This document shows, in pieces, positions 11,858-25,053 of a DNA stretch of 64,000 nt (its first letter is position 1; each line of letters begins with the position of its first letter). The stretch covers positions 1 to 64,000 of the forward strand of contig JAURVB010011001.1 in NCBI GenBank assembly GCA_033002965.1. Direction: 5' to 3'. Under the pieces are notes generated by a model, which was not told the origin of the DNA, did no database searches, and worked only from the letters and a program-made list of their open reading frames with translations. The DNA is from Piper betle. Taxonomy: Eukaryota > Streptophyta > Magnoliopsida > Piperales > Piperaceae. A program made the position numbers and the translations under genes.

Positions 11858-13471
11858 ATTCTGTATTTCACTTTCTGTGTTTCACTGGCAAAAGATTACA
11901 CCGTCGTCGCTGTAGGAGTGAGCCGACGTTGGAACTAGAAATGGGAACTGCTTCAATTGGAGGTTTCATAGAACCAGTTTTGTATATGTTGAAAAAAACA
12001 AGAAGAAGTCAGTATTGTATGATATATCCATATTTTTTAGTGGCTCTTTATCAGAAGCTACTCTCCCTTGCTGGCTACTCCGTATTTGCCTTTCGGTGCG
12101 TGCCACCTTCGAAAACAATTTAAACAAAATAAATTCACTATTTTATTTTATTTATTTACATAAAAATTATACATCACGAAATATAAGGATTACATCTAAA
12201 AATTTCCCTCTAAAGCACTCTAAAATTCTTGTAAATTTATCTATTTTCTCCATTTTTTTCACAAATTAAAAACTGGTCGTCTTAGGCGGATAAGCTTCAA
12301 GCTTCCTTGTATAAATTCTTGGCTACCACATTTGTACAATATTATATATTTAGGAAAGAGCTAATCCTGAGAACATAAATTGATGAACATATAAAAAAAC
12401 CAAAGTGTGCGCCAGCGACTGGATGACTACGTTGTATTAGATTAATAGATATATCGTAGATGGTGGAAATAGTAGAGTAGTAGTAGATGGTAGACTGTGT
12501 GTGATAGATAGTAGTTAGATGTATGATGATAGATGTATACTGAATACGTGCATATGATGCTAGAAAAAAATACATGTGTATTATAACTAAGGTATGATGC
12601 TTCACGGTGCTCGATGTATATTAGAGATTGATTCTAATTTTAAAAATAATTTTTCATTTTTTTATTTCTTGTATAATGAGTTAGATAATAATAATTACAT
12701 ATATTTCCTAAGTTTTGTAGATAAATTCTTATTTTTATGTCAAATTAAATGATAACCACATAATAATTTAGATATAAAATTTTAAAGATATATACTAAAT
12801 AGATTCTAATTTTAAAGATAGACACTAATTATATTTTATTTTAATTTTTTTAATATTTTGATTGATTGATTATCATATTTTTAATTTCACGTCTATCTTA
12901 AGTTCCCATTTTATTAACAATAGTAGACCATAAAGCAATTTTTCTATTCTAGTTTTCAGTTCACAATTTTTCTCTCTTTTTTCCTTTTTTTCTTTTCTCA
13001 TTCTTCAATGCAATTTCTAATCTAACCCACATGCTTACACCTACTCACCCAAGACCCAACATATACTCAATATCAACCTCATGCAATTGTTCCCCATGAG
13101 ATATTAAACCCCTTCTTCTATCTCGTAGATTTTAGTTACTATACCACGGGTAGGAGTGGTAATAGATTGGCTTATACACAATTAAGATGAGTCGGAGTGG
13201 TAATAGACGTACATAGACACAATTAAGATGAGTTTGTCTATTAATTTAAAGAGTATTCATGCTCGGCCATGTTCACTTGGTCATTTATCACTATTGTTTG
13301 TGTCTGTATATTATAGACAAACGACCAAATTGACAATGTCATAAATAAATAAATATATTAAAAATAAATTAATTTCGTTAAAGAAATATATGTTACGTAG
13401 TTGTTTAATAGAATAACATAAATATTTTCATTGTTATTTTAATTGTATAGTGAGGAATAAAAGCTTGTAGA

Positions 13472-13508
<37 letters not shown>

Positions 13509-14184
13509 TAACTTACGAAAATTAATTTTCGAAAGATTTAATATCATTAAAAAATTGAATAACAAATTACAATATAATTGTTTTATAAAAGGTATTCATA
13601 GTAGACAAGGGTTGAATGAGGGAAGAAACTTTTTGAAAAATCAGCCTTATTGGAAACGATAATAACTTAAAAATCTTGAACCCTTTGCATTTGACAATTT
13701 TATTAAATTAATAAGTTAAAAATCTTGGTAAATATACTAAAAATTAGATTAACATAAATAATATTAGATAGGGTCAATAAATCTTTTTTTAAAAGAAATA
13801 AAACCTATAAATCTTGATAATTCTTTGCAAAATCTGAATCAATCTTCTAAAATATTTTTCTTCTTTATTATTAATTATTAATAGACGCGGAAAAATGACG
13901 AATATAACATGTATATGTCTACCGCCATATCTATTTATCATTTACACTAAAAAATATATTCATAGACGTGTTTATGTCTACGTGACTCTAAAAAGGTCCA
14001 TTTATTTAATAACGGAGGTGAATACGAACATTTCCAGTATTACCCCTAACGGGCCAAGACCTAGCTTCTCGATTTTGGTCTCAAAGTAATATTGTAGTAA
14101 GAATGACGTTATTATTTCAACGTTCTTCGTTTATGTTAAAAGGTGGGACTTTCATCGCGATCAATCAAATATGTAAGTGAGATT
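11858..14184. other. AT-rich intergenic DNA
   Basis: No gene recognised. Contains a short imperfect tandem duplication at about 13150-13232 (GGAGTGGTAATAGA...CACAATTAAGATGAGT twice), a TA microsatellite at 13478-13506, and scattered AT-rich repeat debris. Confidence 0.5.
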
Positions 14185-14700
14185 TATTTGGCCGAATCAA
14201 TTTCTGCTACATATTAACATGAATACAGAACTTTGGGTAGAGAATGTTCCTTGAGCACTTTTCTTGCCTAATGATACTTCTCCCATCGTGATGAACATCC
14301 TTCGAGTGAATGAGCAGGGAACGTCACACTTGCCTCTCCTCTGAATAACAGCCACATGGTGGATAGCCTCCCCTACACTTGTGGTTGTCACTTGTCATAG
14401 TTTCCGCCCACTGGATTCCTGCTTGCATTTCACTTGATAATCTCGACCCCCAGAAATAATGAGGGGAATGCCCATTTCGAACTCGTATTAGTCTTCCAAG
14501 GAAAGCTTTTGGTATCCGCATAGGAAAGCTTCACTTTCAATATGCTGGTTTTGTTGGTTTAGTTGCCAGCAGAACTCTCAGGCACAATCACCTAAACGGT
14601 TTCATCATAGACCCTGGCATCATCTAGGAGATATTTGGTGTTAAACCTTTTGGTAACCAGAGTTCTCGTTGTATGTCTTGTCATCCTTAGAATCATACGG
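14185..14700 (-). pseudogene. Fragment of an agglutinin/aerolysin-type gene
   Basis: The plus strand is collinear with 20410-20830, the C-terminal part of the gene at 20290-21766: matching blocks lie around 14300-14330 (start of the pore-forming-like segment end), 14405-14580 and 14610-14660. Several frame changes and stops interrupt it and one internal part is shortened. It is a degenerate duplicate and I see no N-terminal agglutinin part. Confidence 0.75.
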
Positions 14701-15796
14701 TGTTATTCTCCACAAACGATGAATGTCCCAAATGCTATGTATTATGCATAGTATTTAGCATCCATGATGCAAACTACAATCTAAGAAATTAGCTGATGTA
14801 TTTTCTTGAGTAAATGAGACGAAAAGTTCAAAATCCTTTGGTAGCCAAGGAGGCTTAGGAGGAGGATAAGAAATTATAACAGAACCCTTCATTGTATGCT
14901 TCAAGGGCGTACCCCCATGTCACCAAGTAGCCCCTAATAATTTCTTTTTGAAGAAAAAAAACTTAGCCCCTAATTAATTCAACTAAATTCAATAGTGAAA
15001 TACTCAAAGCTTGGTAAAAGAATTCACTAAATGTACAAAATAATAACTCCTTTGCGGAGTTATTAGGTGTATCACTAGCAATAAACGCAAAATAAAAGCT
15101 GAAGATTTTTAATGAGAATTCGTCTGACGTCCTCTTTAGATTTTAAAAAGACTCATGCGGTGCATGGGTTAAATTTGAAATTTATATATTAACAATATAC
15201 AAAATAATTCAAAAAATATTATTTATTATTGTTTAAATAAAATAATGAATAACTATATACGTTAAAAAAGATCTATTTTTAGAGTACAATAGCCATATAA
15301 AAATATTAAAGGCAATCTAAATTTTTTTATTAAAAATATTAATAATATTATTTGAATAGGTGTTAATAAGTAAAAAATTTTAATTTAAGTAAAATTCAAA
15401 TAATTTAATAGAATTTGTCAAGTTCTTAAATATTTTTAATTTAGATAAAACTATATTATAAGTTTTCCTATCAATGAATAATAAATAAATAAATAAATAT
15501 AATCCTAAATTAAATATGTATTATTAAGTGAAAACTTTTATTCCCATAATATCATTATAAATATGTAGGTAAAAGTTAAAATTTTTGTATTTCAAATTTG
15601 GATCGAACTAACCCCTAAATTTTCCTAATAAAATATATTAATAATTATGAATATTAAATTAAGTAAATATTAATGGGTCTACAGAGCTATTGTGAGACTA
15701 GAATCAACCACACCGGAAGGAAAGTCAATACACAAAGAAAACGAAAAACAATAGTGCTTTCACGTAATATTTGGTTGATACTATTATTAATAAATA
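14701..15796. other. AT-rich repeat DNA
   Basis: No gene recognised. The part from about 15150 to 15670 resembles the AT-rich inverted-repeat region near 23330-24180 (shared (AAAT)n tract followed by TTAAATATGTATTATT). Confidence 0.45.
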
Positions 15797-18670
15797 TTAG
15801 GTGTAACACCCCGTTTCGGCTCACCCGTGAACCGACCCGGAAATGTCACCGGCGACCGAACCGTTCGCTAATCTACTGGGTTCGGTTAAGCCGACCCGGA
15901 TCTGCCCTCGGTGTCTCAAGATGGAGATGCAAACATGAAATGCATGGATGGGATGCGTGGGTTCTAACGTAGTCCTACATGCATGCTATGATGTACAAGC
16001 AAAGACAAGACAAAATAATAAATGAGAAACCAAAAGAAAATATATACTATTTTATAAAAATACGGTAACACATACTAATCTACCATGACATTCAACCATT
16101 ATCTCATTCGTTTTTACCTGAGCCGAGTCTGAACTCCAAGGCTCCCTACTCATTCATATTTATCAGTTCGTTTCATAACAAGTAATTCACTCAAGCAAAC
16201 ACATCAAAATTATCATTTACATAATAATAACACACCGTCATTATACGTTACACGCGGCAGGTACATGTGTGCGTGGTTCCGTGCTGCTCCTCCGCAGTCC
16301 CGACAGCTTTCATCGCTCGCATTCCTCACCTACATATATATAGAAAAACCGTCAGTAACGAGTGTTACCAGCCCGGAAAATAACTAATATCAATCTGGCA
16401 CAGGAGAGCAAACTCTCCTGTTGAATGAAAACCATATACTTCCTCAAGAACTCTCATCAGGGCACATACGGGAGCCGTCGCCCTCGGAGTCGACAACGTC
16501 CCCCTATCTTTCACATTCTCATGCCTCGGCCATTTCTCTATTGCTTCTCGCGTCAAATCTCATTCCTTTCCGCCCTCTGCACCTTCCATATTACTCCTGG
16601 CCTTGAGCACGAAGGCCGAGTACTCTCAGGCAGTCGCCTTCAGTACCCTTTGAAACCACAAGTCTAGACATGCGCTGCAATGCAGTACCCGTGAACCTCC
16701 ACACTTCTCCGGGTTTGAGGAACTCAAAGGTGGAGTTGTCAGGATCCCTCGGGAATGAAATGGCCCGCACACCATTCCAGAGCCCACTGTCGACACACAC
16801 GTGCCCGCTCGCGTAGCACGGTAGTCGGATTTCCCTCATTCAGTCTCTCACAAAAACACGAAAACTATACATATATATAGGTCTGGGTTGGGATTTATAC
16901 AATAGGCCCGAAGGCAACGTGAGCTGGATCTGAAGTTCGAAAACAAACTCGAGGGATCTCATCCTCGAGGGTTATTAATCCGGAAAATCGTTGGCTAAAT
17001 GGCCCGAGTTAAGTGGGATTCGATAAAACGCCACTTAACTCGTCCTGCACATAATAAATCAAATACACAAGAGAGTAGCGTAAATCAGAGAACGAGTCCT
17101 AAACGGACCTGGTAGAAGCTCCAAACGGGTCCACGCGCCTAGGCGGCGAGCTCCTACACCGTACCTACACAATCAAACTAAAAACTAACGCCCGCATGAT
17201 GAATCACACATCCTATAGCATGCACACACAATCAACACAATCACTCATCAATCAACACACATTAACCTATATCAATTCTAGCAACCCTACTTAGGCTAAT
17301 TTGCATTAGATCATGATCATCGCCTAGTTACCCTAATTAATTTCTTAGCCTCCATTTTTAACACCACTCAATCAAACAATTTCATATTTTATCCTTAATC
17401 AAATCTACATTTATATATATTATTATAACATACAATTCACCAATCCTAGCATGCAATTCTAATAATCAATACTTTCAAATAATTAAATTAAAATAAATTA
17501 TACCTCGCGTCGTCGAAAATCGGCGACGGCTAGGGTTTCCGTTTCATGGCTCGAAACTCGAATTCGGCACCTAGCGGCGTCCGAAGTCCGATCAGATTGG
17601 ACCAGGTGCGTTCGGCGGATGATCCGGCGAATTTCCCACGAATCCAATTTTCCGGCGGTTCCAGTGGTTTTCCGGCGAGTGTCGGCAGTTTTCCGGCGGA
17701 TTCCGACGGTTTTCCGGCGATGATTCGGGACGGGGCAATCAGGGGGTCTATCGGCACCAGCTCGACGAGCTTGGTCCAATGGCGGTGTCAAACAGAGCAA
17801 CCGAGGCGGCGATGGCCGTCGACGGCGGCGTCGAAAATGGCGCGGCGGCGGCGGCGGCGTGCTCCGATCGGGGCTCCGGCCGGCCTCGACGGCGCTCGGG
17901 ATGGTGGGGGAAATGTCGGCGACGGCGAGAGGGTGCTCGTCAGGGTCACACCGGCGGCGGAGCGGCCCGGACGGCGGCGGAATCCGGCCCGGAGTGGCGG
18001 CGGCCGAGGTGGTTTCGTGGGGCGATTCCGGCGTCGTGGCGGCGAGACGGTGGCCGGGGTGGGTCGTGGCGGCACGGCGACGGCACGGCGGGGCGGGGCG
18101 GCGTTGATCGGCGGCAGCGCGGCGTCGACAGCGGCGGCGGCGGAACACACAATGACGGCGGCGCGGCTAGGGTTTGGACGGGGAAGATGTCGGGAGGGAG
18201 AAAAACATGACTAGTGGCAAGCTCGTAATTTAGTATTGACTCGATTCCGACTCGAGTCAAAATAATAACTAGTTCGTAATAAATTCTAAAAAATCTCGAA
18301 AAATATAGAAAAATTCCATAAAATAAAACAAACACAACAACATCCAAATGGCATGCTCTATAACTAATAACCCACCCGAATATAATCCAACGCGTCCTAA
18401 CGCGTTATTCGGCCTAAAACTATTTCTACGATCAAACATATAAAAAGAAAAAAATACTGCATACTTTCATATATTCTGATAACTTATCTCTCACCATCTT
18501 CTCGACGTTATCATCATATATTCAGGTACACCTGACTCTCATCGCTCATAACTCACGGCTGGTCTCGACTCAGCACGCAGTTCATGAAACTGACTTGACT
18601 CGAACCAACGGTCGAATCGACTGGTTCGGTAACGTAAAACCCTGACTCGAGTCACGGGTTTTACATTAGG
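15797..18670. mobile_element. Solo LTR (gypsy-type), copy 1, with TTAGG duplication
   Basis: 15802-18665 (2864 bp) begins TGTAACACCCCG and ends GGGTTTTACA, and is flanked by a perfect 5-bp duplication TTAGG (15797-15801, 18666-18670). No internal retroelement coding sequence is present, so this is a solo LTR or a very long LTR remnant. It contains a very GC-rich segment at 17510-18190 with open frames on both strands that look like composition artefacts. It is homologous along its length to 50514-52391. Confidence 0.88.
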
Positions 18671-19965
18671 GAAATCTTATCTTTCATAGAATATATCATG
18701 TATGTAGTTTTTATCTATTATAAAACTATGTAACCTCTTATCTTTTCTAAAATTTGTCATATATAATTTTTATCTACTTTACAATTAAATTACACTTTAT
18801 TTTATTTTCCTAAATATAAATATTTTATTGTACTACCTTTAAACTTCCTATTTAATTAAAACTACAACTTTTATATTTTTACTGCATATATCAGTAATAA
18901 AAAATTATATCATTGAGATTGGGTCTTGTCTTGAATTTTAAATTTTTAAATAAATAAAAATCTTGAATGTAATAAATAATAATTCAAGTGAAGTATATTC
19001 TAAAATAAATTAAATTGAGTTAAAAATTGTAATAAATTTATATAGAAATGGTATACTACCCGAGTAACAAACTATTGTGCATCATGCGACTAATGCACTA
19101 TAATAATATAAAAAAAGTGATCTTCATTCATGTGGCGAATCCACAAATTTTAAAGAATTTTAGAAAAAAAATTATAATGACTATTAGATTATTATAACGA
19201 GTGAGATTAGTTCTATATGATTTCTAATTTAATTATAATTATGAGCTATGAATTATCTCTTATCATGATTGTTAGATTATTATAACAATTGAGATTTGAT
19301 TTACAAGATTTTTAATTTAACTATAACTATGAATTATGCCTTATTTTAACTACAACACATTAAGATAATACTATATATTTTGACTTGATGACTTAAATTT
19401 AATTTTGTAAGGAAGATAACACTATGTTTATTTTATCTTTGGATTGGGTTATTATATATACATTTTTGAATTTTTATAAAAAAATAGTTTATTCATCACT
19501 ATTAAATAGGCTCTAATGAAAAAAAAATTGTAATAAAATTTACATGAAAGTATATTTAGTAAAAGTCAGATTTACATCTTAAAACATCCTAAAAATAAAT
19601 TACTAATTAATAAAAAAATTAATATTTTGCCTTGTGTTATCATAAATTTTTTAATTTATTTAAAATTAATTAAATATAATCAAAATAAATTAGACATGAA
19701 GCGCAAGCAACATGCTCGTTATCGTGCTAGTTTATGCATATAGGAAGATGATCATAGTGATCTAGGAGTTGCCATATTACCCAGAAAAAGATGAAGCCTG
19801 CATTAACCGAGGAGCTGCTTGAGAAGTTGGTATAGTTTTTTATTATTTTATACGGGCCCAGGATAAAAAAATTATCATGTTTAAACATACATTCCTATAT
19901 GCTCCAATCAGTTAAACATGTCTATTCTATAATATTTCTCGATATATATTCCAATTAGTTTAACA
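18671..19965. other. AT-rich intergenic DNA with a Helitron-like 3' end
   Basis: Mostly featureless AT-rich DNA. An imperfect hairpin followed by CTAG|T at 19730-19734 resembles a Helitron 3' terminus (weak). A glutaredoxin 3' remnant follows at 19790-19830. Confidence 0.3.
19790..19830 (-). pseudogene. Remnant of a glutaredoxin 3' end
   Basis: Nearly identical over about 24 bases to 28246-28270, which is the 3' end of the decayed CC-type glutaredoxin. On the minus strand it reads a NAGFIFF-like ending comparable to the AGALWL end of the family. Confidence 0.4.
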
Positions 19966-22293
19966 TCTCTACTCTTATTAATAAGGGGAGCTTAATATTG
20001 GCTCCTAAATAAAAGTAGAAGTTTAATCAATAAAAATAAAAAAATTATCTTTTTATTTAATGAGGATCTATTTTTAAAGTTAGCTATAGTGAGTTTATAT
20101 ATAAAATATTAAATTATTATAATATTTTATATTATTTAACAAAAATATTTATAGAATTAAAATTTATCTACAACATAATCGTTCAGCGGGACATCTTGCA
20201 TAATTAAATATAAATAGATTAGTTGTTTCAAGCTTACACATAACTTATTTATTTATTTCCAAAACAACATAGCGTAGAATAATGATTAATTAGTAAGGCA
20301 CACATGGTAGGCGATTACATGGCAGCTTCTCTTGTATGGTCTCGAAAGTGATGTTGTAGTAATTGGAACCAGTGAAAGTGCCACCCTCCACTTCAGTGAC
20401 GACAGTTTTCCCATTGTAGAGAACGTCCCTTTGGGTGAATGAGAAGGGGACGTCACACGTGCCCTTTGTCGCTAACAGATTCACCGTCACCTTAGTCAAC
20501 GGAGGAACAAACGTCCTATGTGTCACCTCCACAACAGTTGTGATCCTTGTAGTTTTTGACCACTCAATCGCCGATTGAAATTCACCTGATAACTCCACCG
20601 TCCCCTCAAAAATGAGAGGAGTGCCCATTTCGAAGGTGATTTTTGCGCCCAATTTGAGTGAAGCATTAGTCTTCCAAGTAGTAGTCTTGGAATCTGTGTA
20701 TGAGAGCTTCACATCCATTGCGTTAGTTTCCTTGGTATAGTTGCTAGCAGAATTCTTGGCCAAAAGTAACTGTTCCGCATCGTAGACCCGGGCATCTTCT
20801 ATCAGGTATTTGGCGTTGTAAATGTTCCTCGTCAAGACAGGCTCTTCCACCTTTAACTGCGCTTCTGTGACCACACTGGCAACGGCTGCGTTGAGGCAGC
20901 TTGTCTTCCCCTCGGTGGTGAGCCTCTTGCAGAAGTTTTTGTTACCCAAGTTGAGCAGAGCTATCGTCTGGTCGTCGACTTTGACGGGGCGAAACAGGGT
21001 GTCTGAGTTGCTGCTGCTGGTGTCGACGGAATCCGCCCAAATCCAATTTGGGCTGCGCCTCCAAAACCGATCATAAGAAGTGGGCTTGAGTCGGATGTTC
21101 CCATCATGGGTTACAAAAACCTCTTGCGGCACAGCAGGATCGCCAATATCAGTGGCCGAAAACATCAAATATGGGTGACCCTCTTCCAAGAGAGACACAA
21201 ATAGCGGCCATTATCTCCTTTGAATGCCACATATTTTGGGAGAAACACCACCGAATCCCAATCTAAGATTGTGAAAATGTCACATTTATTGCCATCGAAA
21301 ACCTTGTATTTCGCCAGCACGCAGCGATTGAAAGGTGAAGTACTAGAGGACCCATATCTCCATACACACATATAGCAACCTGATTGGACGTGCATCAGCC
21401 GGAACTTATTCGTTGCACCGTTGTCGTCCACTGGGATGGGCTTGAACAGGGTGCAAGACTCTTGGGATTGATCCTCCACTGCCTTGCTAGCAGTTGCAGA
21501 TATCCAGTAGTCACTACTACGTCGTACCCAATACCTGTTGTTTTGGCAACTTCGTATGTGCACCAAGCCAACATTGCTAGCCTCTCTTGCCATCTCCACT
21601 TCAAATTTTGCATACGGACTCTCAACGTGCAATTCCGAGGATTGGAGATACCTATGACTCTCACCATTCTCGTTGATTACGCGCAAATAAAACTTTTTCC
21701 AGGTTCGGAAGAGTTGAGAATGACATGTCTTGGCAACGGCAATGCCAAAAGCGGAGCAGACTTCATTTTATTTCTAGGAAGACGTCACACCTGAAACAAC
21801 ATGGAGAAATATAATATAAAATAAAATATTATAATATAATATAATAATTTTTTTCTGGTGGCTAATCTATTCTTACCTGCCTTTTTTATATTTTTAGCAG
21901 ATGTTTTGTAAGACGACTTTAATTGTAATTTTTAAACTAATAAATTATTTTAAAATATAAGATCAAATATTCTGATAACAATAAAATTTTCAATAAATAA
22001 TATTCAAAGTCATTTTATTCACAACAGATAATTTTTAACAAATAATACTTTTCTGTTAGAATATCTTTTCAACCAATCAAATTACTGCATAACTCACAAT
22101 GAAATATCTTTTTTGATCATTACTATAAATAAAAATAAGCTATCCAGGTGTCACTTCCCACCCTCTTTACTTCTTCACATATGTGTCCACCGAGTAAAAA
22201 TAGGTACAACACTTTAATAATCTCTTTCTTTATTTGTATTTAATGTGTTTATTTACATATAATGCTGGTGCATTGTGCAAAAAGCTTGACTAG
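19966..22293 (+). mobile_element. Possible Helitron-like element around the agglutinin gene
   Basis: TCTCTACTCTTATTAATAAG at 19966 resembles the 5' terminus of plant ATREP-type Helitrons and is preceded by A. CTAG at 22290-22293 is followed by T and preceded by a short degenerate palindrome around 22266-22279. No Rep/helicase gene is present. If real, the agglutinin gene is a captured passenger. The hairpin is weak, so this is tentative. Confidence 0.3.
20290..21766 (-). CDS. Amaranthin-type agglutinin domains fused to an aerolysin/ETX-like domain, two frame breaks
   Basis: About 490 codons. The N-terminal third (21766 to about 21240) and the middle (about 21240 to 20870) look like two beta-trefoil agglutinin domains: the recurring FKGDNGRYL, MFSATDIGDP and a Trp-rich WIWADS motif are typical of amaranthin-like lectins. 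The C-terminal part (about 20850-20290) is rich in Thr/Ser/Val strands and contains GTCDVPFSFTQRD, as in plant aerolysin-like (natterin-type) proteins. Such fusions are thought to bind glycans and act in defence; no secretion signal is visible. Frames change at a T run 21694-21698 and near 21190-21203, each explained by one missing base. The start at 21766 is the first ATG giving the family N-terminus (LPRHVIL). A broken relative lies at 14185-14700. Confidence 0.75.
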
Positions 22294-24318
22294 TGATTAA
22301 TAAGAGAAGTACTTGAGAACTTAATACCGACCAAGTAAAAATTGCAACTAATTCAAAAAAACCAAATTATTATATTTTATCTAGCATTTATCTTTGTTTA
22401 TATATAAGATATTAAATTATTATGGTCTATCTTATTATTTAACGAGAGTTTACATCAATAAAATTAACAGAGTAATAATCTGCTATAATTTATATACACA
22501 GATAGCATTTTAGCATTTATTAAATGCCATTAATGAAATTTAGTTATTGATGAGTGTTATTAATTATGTACATCTTAATGTTGATGGGGTCTTACAACAA
22601 ATAAACCTTACAACTAATTATAATTCAAATTCAAATTTATCTCTAGTGTAAGTCGCTTTTGGCACGATATATTGCCTTATTCACATAAAGCTAATGATAT
22701 AATGGGATCACTGATACACTAGCCATTATAATCATCTAGATTGCAATTTTATCATAAATAATCAGCATCGACTAGTTTATCTTAATATAATCTATCAATT
22801 ATTATAATATAATATATTATTATATATCTCTAATTTAATATATTATTATATATCTCCCACCTTATTACCTTATGTTAAGGTGCCGGGATTTTCTAGCATC
22901 TTATCACTTTTCAGCCCGCCTTACATTGTGTTTGATACAGGCATCATTATAAGAGCATGGTTTTATTTTTCCTTTTCTTTTTTGTAATTGAAAAAGCTTG
23001 CCGGCTCTGATTATAATTAGGAGTCTCCATAAACATAATGTTGTAAAGCCTATCAATTAAACTTCTGATGCGACTATTAATAAATCTAACAAGACTAAAT
23101 GCGTAGATCAATGTCCTGTGCTTTACGCTACAAAGTTTTTAGCTAGTTATCTACACTTTCTTCTACATTCTCTTCATTAAAAGTACCTGAGTTTTTTTTT
23201 CTCTCATCCTGTTTTGGCTTTTCTTGTATTGTAATTGATTTTGGCCCCACAATAATTATATGTGCACATTAATACTTATTTAATTTAAAATTATTATTAT
23301 TATTATTTACTATTATTAAGAACGTGTTGTAGCATAATTCTACCCAAATGAAGGATTTTCAAATAAATTTTATTTATAGTTATGCTACTCAAATTAAATT
23401 TTTTATTCAATATACATCATTTAAATACATATTTGTTCATTTATTTATTATTTAGAAAAAAATTTAGATTACAACTCCATTTTAATTGAAAAAACTTTTA
23501 AAAATAAATTCCATTTAATTATGAAAACTTTTACTTATTAAAATTAAAATTACTTTTAATATTTGTGTGCAAGTATATTTTTTAAAGTTAAATAATGATT
23601 ATTTTTTTATTTTAAAAAATATATTAATATTTTTTAAATTAATTGTGTGTATTCTTAATATATATTTTATTAATAAGTTTTAAATACACTCCGTGCATAT
23701 CTGTGGTCTTTGATTACTTAAAATATTATATGTACCCAAAGACCCGTGCAATGAGAATGATACATTTAAAACTTATTAATATCCTATATTAAGAATATAC
23801 AAAACTATTTTTTTAAAAAATATTCCTATATTAATATTACATAAAATAATGGTTATTTATTTAATTTTAACAAAAAAATATAGTTGTACAAATATTTTAA
23901 AAGTGATTGTAATTTTAATAAGTAACAAAAATTAATAATTAAATAGAATTTTTTTAAGGATTTTAATTTGGATAGAATTATACTCTAACTTTTTCTTTAA
24001 TAATAAATGAAAATAAATAAATAAATAAAAATCTGCAAAATTTTTAATTAAATATGTATTATTCTTGTTACAAACTTTGATTCAAGTATTATAATTATTA
24101 ATATATTAAAATTTATTAATGTTTTAAAAATTCCTAATTTGGGTAGAATATTCTTTGCTTCCCGGACCTGTGATTCAAATTGAAAGACAATAGACTGGGG
24201 ATGAGTAATCGGTTGAACCAACCTAACCAGTTGCTCGGTAGGTCGATATTAAGATTCAAATTAAACTGAATTAAACTTGAAACCAAACAAAAATCAATAG
24301 AAATATTTGGTTTGTTTT
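22294..24318. other. AT-rich intergenic repeats
   Basis: No gene recognised. Contains duplicated tracts around 22795-22855 (ATATATTATTATATATCTC twice) and the long AT-rich inverted repeat listed separately. Confidence 0.5.
23540..23925. repeat. AT-rich inverted repeat, arms about 165 bp
   Basis: The arm about 23540-23705 (ACTTATTAAAATTAAAATTA ... TTAATAAGTTTTAAATACA) is an imperfect inverted copy of about 23755-23925, around a centre containing CGTGCAT/CCGTGCAAT motifs. Similarity may extend to 23330-24180. Confidence 0.6.
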
Positions 24319-25053
24319 GGTTCGATCATAGTTGCGAAAATCAGAATCGGATCGGAATCAGAATCAGTTTTCAAGTAAGTCATTGAATCATATCGAATCA
24401 GTTTAAATAGGTCAAAAATCGATTTAGTTGAATCAGTCTAAATCGGTCCTATCGATCATATAAAATAATTTGACAACTCATAGCATAAATATATAAAAAT
24501 TAGATAGTTGTGTAATTTTGATATTGTTGTGTATATTATATTTTATGATATTTTATGATATTTTTTGGATTCTTTTTGAATTATTTGGAATTACTTATTA
24601 TTTTTTACTAGAGTTGGAGTTGACTCAACTTTTAATTACGAGAATGCCACCGTGTATATTTCTTTTACCTCGATTCACTCCCCTCCTCCCCACCCCACGC
24701 ACCCTGCTCCTTCACCCCCTCGTTGCCAAAGCCCCGCCCAACCTCCCCACTCCGGCCCCACCCCCTGTGCCCCCTGCCTAGCCCCGCCACCCCCTTCCCT
24801 GTTGGCCCCGACCATCCCCTGCCCAATCAACCCCCCCCCCCCCCCCCACACTGCCCGCCACGCCTAATCTACCTCGCTCCGTCCCCCGCCTTTCAGTCCC
24901 CGCGCACCATCTGGAATCAGCTCAAATTAGCTGATTCACTGACTGATTCGTATTAAACCCGATTTACCTTTTTCGGATTGGAATCCTTCCAATCCGATTT
25001 AAATTAGCCAATTCCAAGTAGAATCAGCCAATTTTTGTATCACTAGGTTCGAT
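24319..25053. mobile_element. hAT-like element with 8-bp duplication, family with GAATCGG ends, copy 1
   Basis: 24327-25045 is bounded by GGTTCGAT at 24319-24326 and 25046-25053 (perfect 8-bp duplication). Ends: CATAGTTGCGAAAATC and, inverted, TAGTGATACAAAAAT. Subterminal parts are rich in GAATCGG/GAATCAG; the interior has an AT-rich block, an ACTCAACTTTTAATTACGAG box and a GC-rich block with a run of 17 C near 24831-24847. It interrupts an older repeat whose two halves rejoin across the site (TTTTGGTTCGAT / AATCAAATAACCG). Confidence 0.65.

Noticed and set aside
17498..18347. Long overlapping open frames on both strands in a GC-rich block
   Set aside because: Proline/arginine/glycine-rich in every frame, inside a solo LTR, without family motifs; high GC content removes stop codons by chance.
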